Shown: piece after piece, positions 50,896-63,827 of the stretch
Numbering within the stretch: position 1 is the first letter of the stretch
Layout: every line of letters starts with the position of its first letter
Origin: Brugia malayi
Taxonomy: Eukaryota > Nematoda > Chromadorea > Rhabditida > Onchocercidae
Assembly: GCF_000002995.4 (NCBI RefSeq)
Contig: NW_025062476.1
Coordinates: 734,501-798,500 of the forward strand
DNA: 64,000 bases
Reading direction: 5' to 3'
Translations under genes and position numbers: made by a program
Notes under the pieces: generated by a model
What the model was told of the DNA's origin: nothing
Database searches by the model: none
Seen by the model: the letters and a program-made list of their open reading frames with translations, nothing else

Positions 50896-52969
50896 TTAAT
50901 GCGACAAACGTCTTGAAAGTTCTAATCGGTAAACTGTTGTTACTTGCTGCATTTTATGTTTCGTTTGCAAATTTACGGTATTCTTTAGACATGGAAGCTT
51001 CTTGAATTGTCTTCTAAATGAGTTCCGATATTCTTCACTGCAATATTTTTTATGATCACAGCAATAGATCCAATCTATCAATATTGTCAGTCACTGAGGT
51101 ATGCTTCCAACATAAAACGTAAATATTTGAAGTTAACATTTCAACATATTTTTTCACAAGAAATTTCAGTTAATTTTTACCTTCTCCAGTAGTAAAATAA
51201 CCAATTGAATGAAACGCTTATATTAATAAATACTCCCGCATAGCATCCTATATAAAACTTTGCCACATCGGAAATATTCAAGAACTTTGTCACCATATAA
51301 ATGGTCGTTGATGCTAAATGTCCCATTCCAACAAATGCCACTGCTATCTTTAATGTTTGTAACAATTCGAAATTTCTAGTTGCTGAAATTAAATGTGAGG
51401 TAGTACTACAGCATCTACTTCAGTTATTGTTAATTAATTAGACTCTGCCATGGCAGTTGAATAGTAAACAAAACAAAAAATATTTTCGGTGACATAGAAC
51501 ATCCAGGTTGATACTTTGTTTACATGTCTTTTGCTAATTATTTAAATAACTCACATATTCGAGCCTTTACTATAATTTGACTAAGTGCTGTATAAAGAGT
51601 AATTGTTGCCAAATTAAGAAGAACTGTCAAAACGCTCCAAATCCAATCGAACTGACCACTGTATATTGCTACCAAAACACAGATTACTTTGTCACTATAG
51701 AAAGGCCCAATGACAATTAACAAAATCAAATTTCAATATATTTTCAATAAATATTCTTTTTTTTACTTCTTTTTCTTTTAATTTAGAAATTTTGTTACTT
51801 TTACCCTTTTTCCTTCTTAATAATAAAGTTTTTTCAACTCTTTCTTTTTTTATTTCACATAACAGTCGTTGAACAAATTTTTGTTTATTTTCCTCAAAAA
51901 AATGCAAGAAAAAGATCTCAGCCAAATATCAATTTCCACTTACATATGCATCAACTGATAAAACTTCTCTGATAATCACAGATCAGACATTTAATTCGAG
52001 AAAAATCTGAAAATGTAACTTACTCGTTATTTATGGCATATATACAAGTCAATATAAGTATAACAATTGAATAAAGTATCGCTGGTATGGTCATTAATGG
52101 AATTGAAATTCTCCTTCTCATTGTTCGATATCTATAAGTGACCATTACTTGTTATTTAGAAAATATATTGGAGTTCGGAAGAAGACAACAAATAATTTAG
52201 CTTTGCCATTATCAAATTTAATTAAAATTACTTATTCTGTTCAAATACCTTAAAGGTTTTAAAATAGCGATGGATCGATCTATGCCAGTTAAAAGTAATA
52301 TAACCATTGCAAAATTTAGACCAAAATTCGGTAATAATTGTATCCAAATACATGTCCATAATGGTGTAAAAGTAATTCCAGTAAAAATAAAATATGCAAA
52401 TGGAATATGGCCGATTTGATGAAGAATATCACCAAATGCGCTCAATGCTATTAATATATTATTGGCATTGTGCAGGTTCCTGAAAGAATTTTTACAAATT
52501 ATAAGAATTTGAAGCTTTTGAAAATTTTGGACTTGAAATTGGAATATGCTGTGCAAAAGATTGTAAAATCTTTCAAATTTATATGAAATTATATACGTAC
52601 AATGATGGGATTTTACTTTTCAATCAATATTTTCTCTGTTTTCGTTTTTCCTTTAAAATATTCTCTGATTCTTTTGATTGTTAATTTTGATCTTAAAATC
52701 TCATAAATTAATGGCACAACCGTTTTATGCGTCTCATTCCCTCTTCAAAAAATTATATTTAAATATTGAGGAAAGGTACAATCACCAATGATAAAGCTAT
52801 TAATGTTGAATATTCAATGATCGCAAAAAATCAATCAATCAATTAATTGATCAATAACGTACTTGTTCTGAATAGTAGCTATAATGAGCGCAGTATTGCC
52901 AACGAATCCAATTAAGGAACAAAATAAAAGAAAGGATACACATGGTATGATTGGTATCAAAACAGCCAT
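50896..52969 (-). CDS. SRSX-type serpentine receptor (7TM GPCR), apparently intact
   Basis: Exons, 5' to 3': 52863-52969, 52249-52479, 52024-52131, 51555-51694, 51181-51382, 50896-51037 (stop TAA); 309 residues from the ATG at 52969. TM1 has the class-typical G-F-V-G-N-T-A. The second exon reads [20 protein letters not shown], with HNxxNxLIA before TM2, and ends with [17 protein letters not shown], where I-D-R replaces the D-R-Y of classical GPCRs at the end of TM3. TM6/7 are [20 protein letters not shown], and the tail is basic. This matches the nematode 7TM_GPCR_Srsx family; such receptors are usually chemosensory or neuropeptide-like (family knowledge), and the ligand is unknown. The frame stays open upstream of the ATG to a possible acceptor at 52993-52994, so an additional 5' exon may exist. 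Confidence 0.85.
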
Positions 52970-52992
52970 TTTAGCACTTAACTGACCATAAA

Positions 52993-54870
52993 CTAAAAGA
53001 GTTTAAATTTAATTCTTGTCTATAAATAGCAACACTACACATATTTCTAATCATCCACAACCTAAATCAAATTTATGGATAACTTATAAAATAGTGTGAA
53101 AAATGCTTTGAATTCAGCTATTTAAGCTATATATGCAGATAAATGGGAGATTTATAAGAAAATATTGGGCATCCATAAAGTATCTCTGAATTAGTGATGG
53201 GTAAATACATTTTGGATCCTATTTATGCATCAAATAAAGTTAGAATACTTTGTAATGGATCAGTGAAGTGTAAACAACATATCTTATGATTTATTTGACA
53301 GATAGTCATTAATTAATGTCATTCATTGCAATTTGCGCTTTATGATAAAAGTAGAAGGAATGAGAGAAATTTATGGGAAATGAGAATTTCTTGAAATTTT
53401 TTGTAAATTATTTCAAAAATATTTGAATACACAAATTAATTCGTTTACAATTAATGGCTGAAATGAGAAACAGTAATTGGTACTCAAAAACATACGTATT
53501 CTTAAGCTATTTTACTGCAGAAGAGTGGTTTGTCGACTAATTACCACTTGTTAAATTAAAATTATTCACAGATATAATTTAACATTACTACCAATCCTAA
53601 AGAACATAGTTTGACAAATATTACTATATAAGAAATTAATTTTACTCTTAATATATAATATAAAAAACTCTTAATTATCTATATTGATCTTTCAAATAGA
53701 TTAATAAACAATTATAACGATATCAATGGCTGATCAATCTTTTCGATAAAAAAACATTAGCGCATGGTGCATATTTAAAAATTTGTCTAATATTTATTTT
53801 CATGACTTACTTAAAGTTGATTTCTTACTCAAATTATATTCTTTCAAGCTATTAGATTGAAGGAAAGTATTTCCAGGAGAGATTATTCCAGAGATGACTA
53901 AATAAAATTGCTGTCAACTTGTCAACTAACTATGTTCATTCTATCTAACCCACTTATGCGATTAGCATTAATCAAAGTTATCCACGTAAACATATATGAC
54001 GCAACCGCTTAAGTTAATTATAGTTGAAAAATCATTTTGCAATTTGTGCTAATCTACTTGTCTTGCAATAAAATGGTTCAAATGAAAAATTAAGCTTGCA
54101 ACAATGAAGTTTGTTTTATATTTTTAAAATTTTTAATTAAAAAAAAAAAAATCATTCAAAATTTTATGACAGAAAAGTTCTGTTAAATTTTTTCCGAAGT
54201 AAATTATAAATTTTTGTTAAATTTTGTAATGAATAAAATATGGAAGTAAATCAGATGAAATAGCTAATTTACATTGAAATGTAACTTAATATAAGCCATC
54301 AATTCATATGTAACTTTAACATATTATTCAAAATGAAAAGAAAGAATTCGATGTAATTTAAGTTTTTTTACTTAGTTCGTTCTCTCAAGTTTCTAAATAA
54401 TTTAGATTTTTGATATTACTATTGTAATTTCTGAAAGATAAGTCTTAGCATAACTTTTGGGGATATTACTTATCCTAAAGATATGTTTTATTCAAAACGT
54501 AAAGAATGGAAGGAAAAAGCTGATAACCACCAATATTAGCTGATAACCAAACAAAAGTCTTAGTTAACGTGGCGTGAAAAGTCGAACAGGATTAAAAGGA
54601 TAAGGTAAAAAATAAGGTGTCTTAATGGCCAAGATGGAATATTCAGCTCTTTATCAGCTCAGCGACATTACCGCTCCTTAGCAAAAATTCTTTGTGAACA
54701 TAAATATCTGTAGTTGTCACCATGTCACATACCTAATCTGATTACCAAGTAAAGTCAGTCCACAGTAAAGAGGTCATTAACGACTTGTTATGATATTTCG
54801 ATGCAGCTACTTGGCTATCTTATAAGTCATCGTTTCTAGGCTATAGAGCCATCCTAAGATATTCCTTTGT
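52993..54870. other. Intergenic between SRSX copies
   Basis: It shows moderate AT content and no recognised exon. It would hold the promoter of the 50896-52969 receptor and any missing 5' exon. Confidence 0.5.
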
Positions 54871-56053
54871 TGCTGAAATTAAAGATGGAACAATGCCATT
54901 AGTAATAATCAATTCAAATAGTCATAATAACTTATTTGCATGGCTTTTATTTACTAATCAATTAAAATGCTCGCTTATTTCAGTCATTACTATAATTTGG
55001 CTCGAAATCCCATAAAGAATAATTATTGTTCAATTAATGAGAGTTATTAAAATGCTCTAAATGAAATCAACAAACTACTTTAAATAGTTAAAACAGCACA
55101 GACTACTTTGACGTTGTAATGAAAACTAAAAGTTATCAAACTATAATTGAGGAAAATTCTCATTTCAAACATCGAACATGAAAATTTGAAGTTTTCGTTT
55201 TCTGTTCATTTATTTTTTTAAGTTCACTTTTTCATTTTAAACTCATTTCTTCATTTCTTATTTTCCATAACAGAGAAATAAATTTCTGCTTATTTTCATG
55301 AAGCAATTATTGAAAGTCAGGCAAGAATTTTTGACCACAGATGAATTGATATTTTGCTTCAATTTTTTTCAAGAAAATTTTTCAAGAAAAAATTTAAAAT
55401 ATTTAATGGTCAGATATTATACTTAACCTGAGAGATACCTATCAAAAATCTTACTCGTTATTTCCATCATATATTAAAATCAATATGAGCATAGCAACTG
55501 AATAAAGTATTGCTGATAGTGTTATTATAAGAATATAAAGCATTTTACTCATTTTTCGATATCTGCAAATAACCATTGCAGTTCTGAACTTTAGAACTAT
55601 TATTCGAATTTAAAACAACGAAGTAAATAATTTAGCATTGCCATTTGAGAAACACAACTATCACAGTAAGCAGTAAGCTAGAGAGATTGAAGTTACTTGT
55701 ACTGCCCAAATACTTACTTTAAAGGTCTTAAAATGGCCATGGCTCGATCTATGCCTGTAGGTAGTAATCATCTATCAGTAAGCTAGAGAGATTGAAGTTA
55801 CTTGTACTGCCCAAATACTTACTTTAAAGGTCTTAAAATGGCCATGGCTCGATCTATGCCTATAGGTAGTAATATAATCATTGAGAAATTCATGCCAAAA
55901 TTGGGTAATAACTGTATCCAAATACATTTCCATAAGGGTATGGAAGTGATTCCAGTAAAAATAAAGTATGCAAATGGAATATGGCCGATTTGATGAAGAA
56001 TGTCACCAAATGCGCCCAATGCTATTAATATGTTATTGACATTGTGAAGATGC
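54870..56053 (-). pseudogene. SRSX receptor pseudogene (second copy)
   Basis: Two exons correspond to the intact gene at equal lengths and are still open: 55823-56053 (231 bp; [20 protein letters not shown] through [14 protein letters not shown]) and 55455-55562 (108 bp; RYRKMSKMLYILI). The next exon (about 54985-55117) aligns but carries several stops (for example TAA, TAG and TGA at former coding positions). Only the acceptor and first few bases of the following exon remain (about 54874-54885). No first exon (TM1) is visible upstream. A 105-bp tandem duplication has hit the 3' end of the first conserved exon. Confidence 0.8.
55671..55875. repeat. 105-bp tandem duplication spanning an exon end and donor
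   Basis: Copies begin with 'cagtaagctagagagattga' at 55671 and 55776 and differ by about one base (cctgtagg versus cctatagg). Each carries about 50 bp of SRSX exon 3' end, its GTAAGT donor and about 55 bp of intron. Confidence 0.9.
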
Positions 56054-56985
56054 CTGGAATTTTTTGTAAATTTAAAAGTGAGCAATTTTTTTCTTTTAAA
56101 TTTTGAATTTTTTAAACTTTGAAATGGAATACGCAAAGAGATACAAAATTTGTTACTTAAAATATTTTAAATATCATAAATTTAATCATAAATCTTTCAA
56201 ATTCACATGAAATTATATAAGCAAATTGATGAAACTTTCCTTTTCAATTTCTATTTTCACTCTGTTTCTTCTCTGAAACATTCACTGAACTTTTTAAATT
56301 CCTTATTTTGATCTTAGCCAATTTTATGTCACATAGCTATCACAGATCAATGAGATAATGACCAATAGTTTATGTCACTTTTTCACTTACTTCAAACATT
56401 AGCTGATGTCAAAATTGATATTCTATTGCTTTAACAGTCTAATGGCGAAAAAAAAAAAAAAAAACAAACAAACTTAATATTTATTATTAAAATTAAAATT
56501 TGTCACAAAAAGAATTACAAATATACTTTTCATCCAAATAAAGTGCATAATTTCTAATTGTTTTATAATTCATATGATAATGTCATATGAAAAAGAATTA
56601 TAATAATAAGTTATTGTTATAAAGTAAAAAAAAATTTCACTGGAAAATTCATCAGAGATTACAATGAAAGTCAATGTTCAATCACTGATAATTTAAAATT
56701 TGACATAGGTAAATGATAATGGATCAGCCACACAGCTGATAACAACGAATTTATGAATGTAACTCATTGTTCTAATTATTACTATAATTATCATTGTACT
56801 AATAATTCTAGTTATGCTAATAACTATAGTTATATAATCATATGATAAACGAGTAAATTAATTAATATTAGTAGTACTAGTACTAAAAATAATAGTAATA
56901 ATGATAATAATAATAGCAAAAACATTAACAATAACAATAATAATAATAATAATTTTGATAACCCTTTGAAATTGCTTAATTGATT
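56054..56985. other. Intergenic region
   Basis: No exon was recognised; in particular, no TM1 exon for the pseudogene. (AAT)n/(AGT)n tracts lie at 56870-56955. Confidence 0.5.
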
Positions 56986-56989
56986 TCAA

Positions 56990-59335
56990 AGACTCATCAG
57001 GAGATCTTACTACATCTCTTAAGGAAAAATGTTCTCTTCGGTCTTTTCTTTAAGACAATTCAAATATTTGTCTTTCCGTATTCCCCAGATGATATCGATA
57101 TCCTTTAATACTGAATGAATTGAGTTTCTTGAATTTTTCTTGAGAGTTCAATTTATGAAGGATAAACTCATCCAATTCATCCTCCTAATTAGTAGACATA
57201 ATTAGAGGTGTGTTCCGCAGTATGAAATCAATTGAACTCAATACGGTCGTCAAAATTTTAAATTTAAGTTAGCGGTCGAATATTCAAAATATCTTCTGCT
57301 TCCACTATTAGAGTGATCAATTCTCGTTCTCATAATAACTTCCTTTTTTGTTAAACCAATGAGTTGCCCATATACTCCTCCATCCCAAGGCGCTTTTGGT
57401 ATTATACTTTTCCAGATCATTTTTTTTTTCTTTTCCGCTACGAATTCATTTAATTGTTACTTCATAATGATTTTAAAAACTAACTGAAATTGACCAATGT
57501 TATCGCTTAAGGTTAATTCTGGACAATCTCGTCGTCTTGCTGTAATCATCTTAAAATAAGTAAAAAGTTTTCGGCTGAAAAAGTTTCTGCTATTTTTAGA
57601 TGTACAGCTCTTGTTGTAAAACATGTTAACAGTGATATCCATCCATCTTTTTGTTAAGCCATTATCACTCCTGATATTGAAAGGGACTTAAATAATCTAG
57701 TCCTACTTGCGCACCTTGCGCAAAATGTCTTGATCATGTGATCCGAGATGCTGAATGATCGACTATGGTTGGTAGCTTAAATAGTTTGGTTATCCTAGCA
57801 TCTGCACTTCATGCATTTATTTAAGATTCGTTTGACTTCCGTTCTATCTTTCGGGATTCATATCATCGATCTCAGATTCGAGACTGTATGAGCAATTCCA
57901 ACATGATACAATTGCTCATGTCATTGTTGAATAAGGAGTAGTTCAGTTATATCGTGACAGATACACTCGGTGTAAGTTAGCAAATAAGTTTCATTTGATT
58001 ATTTTATCTTTGATAACTTACAATTTCTGTCAACCTCATACTCCTATTCTGTCAAAATCTCGAATTGAATAAACTTGAAGAAGTGATGATCCATACCGAC
58101 GAGAATGTTCGGTTATTTCCATTGATCTTTTTTTGATTGATTTAATTTGTTTATCATCAATAGTTCCTCTTTGCTTAAATGAACTATTTGTAATTCATTC
58201 GTCAAGTAGTCAACTGCTATTGCATCTAATCGGATTATTTCTTTAATTTCTTTTTACTCCGATTTTGATTTTAGCAGTAAAACACATTTTTGATATCTCA
58301 TTGTCAAATCTCATATTTTGGTATTATTGCAGTGATTTTCCTGAAAATATTCCATCCGGAAATGTTTAGCTTCATTTCTTTGATTTCTTGTAGATTCAAT
58401 CAAAAAGAACATATGAACGATAATTGCAGAAGCAATATCAATTAGAGCTAAAAGCTCTTTGTTGAATTTCTGGTCGGTTTGCATTGTTTACATTTATTTC
58501 CTTACATAATAGTATGATTCGCTTCTTGTTTTGAATTCCTTTTTCGGTAATATAATCAGCGATTGTCACCAAATTCAGTTTTTCTTTGTTGAAATCCACT
58601 GTTTGCGTGAGTAATTGATCCGGAAATTTCGATATTTGTGGATTTGATATTTTGGTGTTCTAAATTTTCACCTATAACTTCCAGCACATAGTATTGTGTG
58701 GATCTTTACAAGGGAAGCTTTATGTCTCTTTTTTTTTTTTTGCAATCATTTGTTGAATGCCTTATTTGAAGACATTTAAAAGAATATTTCATCCGGAAAT
58801 TTCGATATTTCTGGATTGAAATTTTGATGTCCTAAATTTTCACCTATAACTAACTTCCAGCTATCAAAGTAAATATATATGAGTGTGAGATAATGAATGT
58901 TACATTCCAGTGATTCGTATTGTAAAATACATTTTTCTATCCAATTGGAGTTTCTTCTGGAACTCTTTTTGATCTCTTTGATTGTTGCTAAGACTAAGGT
59001 TTCATCCCTAACATTTGCATTTGTTTGCTTTCTTCTCCTTTGTGTCCGCCCGCTTTTGACTCCTAGCTTCACTTCTTCATTTCTTAGTACTAATCTTGTC
59101 AACTGCTGTCAACTACTGACTAACTTATAGATGCTTGGTATAATTTATTCACTATCCATGCTGGTAATTTATTCACAATTGAAATTTCAATATTTGGATG
59201 CTCTAAATTTTCAGCTATAACTTCCAGCTGTTAAAGTATTCTCTCTATTAGCCTCGATGATTGCTTTTCAATTACGGTCGTTTCTTTTGATGGAATTCAG
59301 TTCATTTTATTTACCATATTTCTTCATTAGTAAAC
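56990..59335 (-). mobile_element. Badly decayed BEL/Pao retrotransposon, reverse transcriptase missing
   Basis: Fragments in several frames run 5' to 3' on the minus strand: gag-like pieces at about 59335-58600 (NIEISIVNKLPAWIVNKLY is close to the gag at 48.8 kb); a retropepsin-like piece PNILVGMDHHFF near 58090-58130; an integrase zinc-finger piece HVGIAHTVSNLR with C-x2-C near 57820-57930; an integrase core piece LLTCFTTRAVHLKIAETFSA near 57560-57650; and a C-terminal piece WKSIIPKAPWDGGVYGQLIG near 57340-57420. The piece order matches BEL/Pao, but the protease piece passes almost directly to integrase with no reverse transcriptase between. Many stops and frameshifts; not functional. No LTRs were found. 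Confidence 0.75.
58600..59235 (-). repeat. Repeated gag-derived segment, 3 diverged copies
   Basis: The segment around 'aaattttcacctataacttc' with the preceding 'gaaatttcgatatttctgga'-type piece appears at about 58617-58690, 58788-58862 and 59170-59235. It corresponds to the gag stretch with E-N-L-x-H-x-N-x-E-I, so the gag part was duplicated before or during decay. Confidence 0.65.
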
Positions 59336-59339
59336 CTCT

Positions 59340-59880
59340 TATTACTCTCTTTAAGACAAATATATCAAATAATTTAACTTCTGAATGACTGGAATACTTT
59401 GCTAATGAATTGAAACCTTGAAATTACACTAAAATTGCTTCCATAATTTTGAATCTCTACTAAATATTATTAGTGGTAATTATGCGAGATTTTATTTCTG
59501 CTTGATTTGTGAGAATGATTTTCTGCTATCTTCTTCATTTAAATTTTTGAATTACCAAGTTAATAATTATTAGTATATATTTTAGGAGTAATAATAATTT
59601 CTCTTGTTCAAGTAATCAAGCTTAAAATGGATTGTCAACCATATTAGCATATTTCCCTTCTTCCTCCTTTCATTTTTGTCGCAATTGTCAATCTCTGAAT
59701 GTTATTCAACCATTTTTTAATTTGGTTCTACTTTGAAGTGTAAATGAATACATACATTAACCTTGTCTCTATCAGAAATAACTTTTTATTATACAAATAA
59801 TATTTTATGTTATCATGAAAGTTTTTACAAAATTTTATCTTTTTTTTTTGTATTTTTACATTAACAAAATTATAAATTAT
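59340..59880. other. Intergenic region
   Basis: It may include more decayed BEL/Pao sequence at its left side. No readable domain was seen. Confidence 0.4.
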
Positions 59881-61720
59881 TAACAGTGATCAACCATTTT
59901 CTGTTCATTTTTAAATTTCCACTTTTATTGCTTCATGCTAATAGTATCCCTTTCAAAATTATGCCAATAAATTTTATAAAATATTTCGAAGCGCTAATAA
60001 GAAGGTATTATTTAATTAAGGTATTATGCGTGATCACTTCTTATATACGTATATATTTACGTAAATCTATATATATATAGACGTGTAACTTTAAGAACAA
60101 TAGTTTTCGTTTTGTCATTTTAACATTTCATTTAATTATAACTTTTTCATTTCAAAAATGATTCATATTTCAATTCCAACGACACAAACGTTGAAAGTGG
60201 TACATATGACGTTAAATAAAAAATATAAATTTAATAAAAATATAAATTTTAGTAGTTTAATAAAGTTTGCTTATTTTCTATTTATACAAATTAAACTATT
60301 AAATTATATTTAATACAAAAATGAGTCTTACTTATTAATTTATTAATTTGAAAATGATCAAAATGTTCCAAATAAAGCAGTCGCAGTTATTTAAACAATA
60401 AAGTTAATAAAAATATAAATTTTAATAGTTTAATAAAGCCACAAACTACAATTTATTAACATTGTGTGATAATTTTAAAGTATTTTGATATTTTACTTGG
60501 CACTATGTTTTCATTGGATATAGTTTTTCTTCATGTTAGTATTTATAAAATATTATTTTGAAGTATAAATATTATATTTTCTTAAATATGACAACAAATT
60601 TTTATGTAAATACTATTTCGAAGTGCTGATAATCAAGTGATAAAATGATAAATGCTATTACTTAATCATTTTCAATTTATTTTTAACACAGAAATGAATT
60701 TCTTTTTTTTAATTCATCCATGAAAAATGATCATAATATTGCACTTCTTTTATAAAATTTGAAATATTAGTAAAATTATAAAATTAAAATTTATCAGCAT
60801 TATAAAATTATTTTAAACTCATTTCACTTCTTGCTTGGCACTGTATTTTCACCATGCATTAACTTTTTATATGTTACAATAAATTTTTGATAAACATTAT
60901 CTTGAAATGCTAATCAAATGATAAAATGATAATTTCATTTTTTTTTTAAAAGTGAAGCAGTAAAGTTTACACACAAACATAAATTTTAATTTATATTAAT
61001 AAAGTTGCAAGTTTATAATTAGTTAATATTATCACATTATTTTGAACTTTTAACTTATGAACTTATTTTCATTTTTCTTTATGTTAGAAATATCGTTTTG
61101 TTAATTGTTCCCAATAAATTTTAGAAGAAAAATATTACTTTAAAATATTAGTAAAGTCATCAACTGATAAGTAAGTGATGATATGATGTTATCATAAATG
61201 TATTTTTTTTATGTAAAAATAAATTTAGTTTATTAATTTATGCATCAAATGAAATAATTTAAATCTTACTTCATATACTTCATTTTCGATTTTCAAAGTA
61301 ATATTTGTATAAAATTTATTGTTTAGCAGTAAAATTTATTAGAATGCTAATTTTGAAATGTTATTACAATTACAAATTTATAAATCAATTAATCATATAA
61401 AATTGTTTTGAACTTATTTGACACATTATATTTTTATTCAGCATTACTTTGCAGCACACAAGTAAACAACTTTTTCTTAACTTATGGCAATAAATTTTAT
61501 ACAAATAATACTTTGAAGTACTAATTATGTAATCAAATGTTATACAAATATTACTTTGAAATATTAGTTAAGTAATCAAATGTTATACAAATATTACTTT
61601 GAAATACTAATTAAGTATTCAAATGTTAAACAAATAATAATAATTGTTTTTAATTTAAAATTGTATTTAATTGTTTATTTTATAATTATTTATAATATTT
61701 AAAAGCAATTCAATCGTTGA
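59880..61720. repeat. Degenerate long-unit repeat field (about 300-500 bp units)
   Basis: A set of phrases recurs in the same order: 'ccaataaattttataaa', 'attactttgaagtactaat', 'aatcaaatgataaaatgata', 'cttggcactgtattttca'. Examples are near 59965, 60500-60640, 60830-60925 and 61430-61570. Copies are strongly diverged. A shorter unit of about 55 bp is locally amplified at 61500-61630. Confidence 0.6.
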
Positions 61721-63240
61721 TTAAGCAATAAAATTTACAAGAAAAAACAAATTTATGCGCATTGTCTAGATTTTTTCAGTTTGTTATTAAGAAAAATGCT
61801 TATAATTACTTAATATATTGAAAATTGCTCCCAGTTTTTTTTGTTAAAATTTTTTTTTCAAATCGAACAGTCAAATTTAAAGTCTAAAATTTTGTTATCA
61901 GTTCGTTGTTTAATTAATCTCCAAACAAACTTTCAACAATTTCATATTTTAGCGACATACTTCCATTTTATCAATCACTTTTATAAGCAAATGACATAAT
62001 GTTCAAAACTAACTCTTACATATGTAAGTAGTAAAGTTTATCTAATAGTAAGGATAATTTACTCACTATTTGTATGAAATTTATTGTAAGCCAATACTTA
62101 TCATTTGCTTATCACTATGTAACGAATTAAACTTATTATCAATGTCAATCTTCTGCTATCAGCAAATTTAAATTTACCTTATCATACCTATTCCATTCAA
62201 CTCTTTATTCAAATCCTTTACTTATTTTTTGCATTTTATTGTTTCCTTCTTAATTGCATATTTGTTGAGAATAATTTTAGGAAATTATCACTATATTATC
62301 AGTATAGATTAACATTTTATGTAATGTAATTGGTTAGCAAATAACAATTCCATTACATATTACATTCATTCGTACAATCTTCAAATTAAAAATCAAGAAA
62401 ATTTCTCAGACAAATCTTTTATATCTGATAGCCACTAACTATTACCTTACGACTCATAGTAGTAACTTTACGACGTATGCATTAACACTGTATCCTCTAT
62501 GAGTATTTATGATATTTCAAGACAAAAAAGGTGCGTGTTATTTAGCAGTTGTTTACGATAATGCAATTGTTTACGAGAATGCGATTGTTTACGAGATTAC
62601 GACGTATGCATGACCACTAAACTATATTCTGTATGACGTATTTATGATATTTCAAGACAAAAAAGAGCGTGTTATTTAGTGGTTGTTTACGAGAATGCGA
62701 TTGTTTACGAGAAGAAAGAGAAAGATAGAACAATAAGGAATTGAGTTGACTTACTTTACAGTACCTATCTGTAAGCCATTTTTATTGCTTGCATATATCA
62801 AGTAAAAATACTGATTCACAATTCTGTATCTCATTTATTATGTTTTTGCATTATATCATTTTTTTTTTTTGTACAAAGTTTATTGACATTTTAAAATTGA
62901 AATTTTTTTATTATAATAGAAATAAAAATATTTCTCGAATTATATACATTGCTTAATATTATTATAGTTTATGAAAATAAAAAAAGAAAAAAATTCCATT
63001 CTTATTCCTTTGATTTAAAATTGTTGGTTTTATTTTGGAAAATTTTTCTTTGTTATAACTAATCTTCCAAAATCAATATGAAAAGCTACATGATGATTTC
63101 ATTAATTTAATGAAGCGAAATAATCAGTAATTTGCTATTGCCATTTTTCAATTAATCTCTGATTCATCATTATCATCAAATTAGATTGATATTATTGTTA
63201 AAAAAAAAAAATATTTTCAGGAGTAATTTTCTGTGAAATT
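61721..63240. other. Intergenic region with a duplicated 'gtttacgagaatgcg' block
   Basis: No exon was recognised. Positions 62450-62715 contain two copies, about 150 bp apart, of 'tatgatatttcaagacaaaa', 'gtgttatttag' and repeated 'ttgtttacgagaatgcga', a GC-richer island in AT-rich DNA. Confidence 0.55.
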
Positions 63241-63827
63241 CTATCGATGAATTGTCGTCACTCGCCTTATTGTTGATTTTGGTGTCAATTTTACTGTATT
63301 CTTTAAGCATGGAAATTTCCTGAGTTGCTTTTTAAATTCATTCCGGTATTCTGTACTGCAAAAAACACTTTTCATAATGATAGCTTAAAATTAAACTTAT
63401 CAATATTACTAGTATTAATTGTTAAGGATACAATAACTTAAAATTAAACTTATCAATATTACTAGTATTAATTGTTAAGGATACAATAACTTAAAATTAA
63501 ACTTATCAATATTACTAGTATTAATTGTTAAGGATACAATAAAATATTTCAAATGCAAAATATTTTAACTTTTTTTTCTTTTTTTTAATATTTTATAAGA
63601 ATAATTTTTTTTTTTTTTTTTTTACCTCCTCCAATAATAAAATAAGCAATTGAATGAGATGCTTAAATTAACAAATATTCCCGCATAACATCCTATGTAA
63701 AATGCTGTCATTTCGGAAAAATCAAAAAACATTGTTGACAAATAAATAATCGTTGATGCTAGCTGTCCCAGTCCAATAAATGCCACAACAATCTTTAATG
63801 TTTGCAAAAGTTCGAAATTTTTAGTTG
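63241..63827 (-). CDS. SRSX-type serpentine receptor, 3' end (third copy), partial
   Basis: Two exons were seen: 63626-63827 (202 bp, the same length as its counterpart in the 50896-52969 gene) and 63241-63355 (stop TAG). The first encodes [20 protein letters not shown], then [20 protein letters not shown], which is TM6 and TM7. The last encodes the basic tail ([19 protein letters not shown]), shorter than that of the intact gene. No stops or frameshifts are visible. Upstream exons lie beyond the right edge of the window, so this copy may be functional. The intron between the two exons holds a three-copy 53-bp tandem repeat. Confidence 0.85.
63384..63542. repeat. 3 x 53-bp tandem repeat in SRSX intron
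   Basis: Three copies (starting at 63384, 63437 and 63490) of a unit beginning 'cttaaaattaaacttatcaa' and ending 'aaggatacaataa', identical by eye. Confidence 0.95.

Noticed and set aside
58776..59102. 108-codon minus-strand frame as a host gene
   Set aside because: Its end matches a repeated BEL/Pao gag segment; it is part of the decayed element.
59886..60080. 64-codon frame near the repeat field
   Set aside because: The phrase 'ccaataaattttataaa' inside it is part of the repeat family; no coding evidence.
63384..63542. CRISPR-like array
   Set aside because: The units are contiguous without unique spacers, in a eukaryotic intron. The same holds for the arrays at 24.5 and 38.8 kb.
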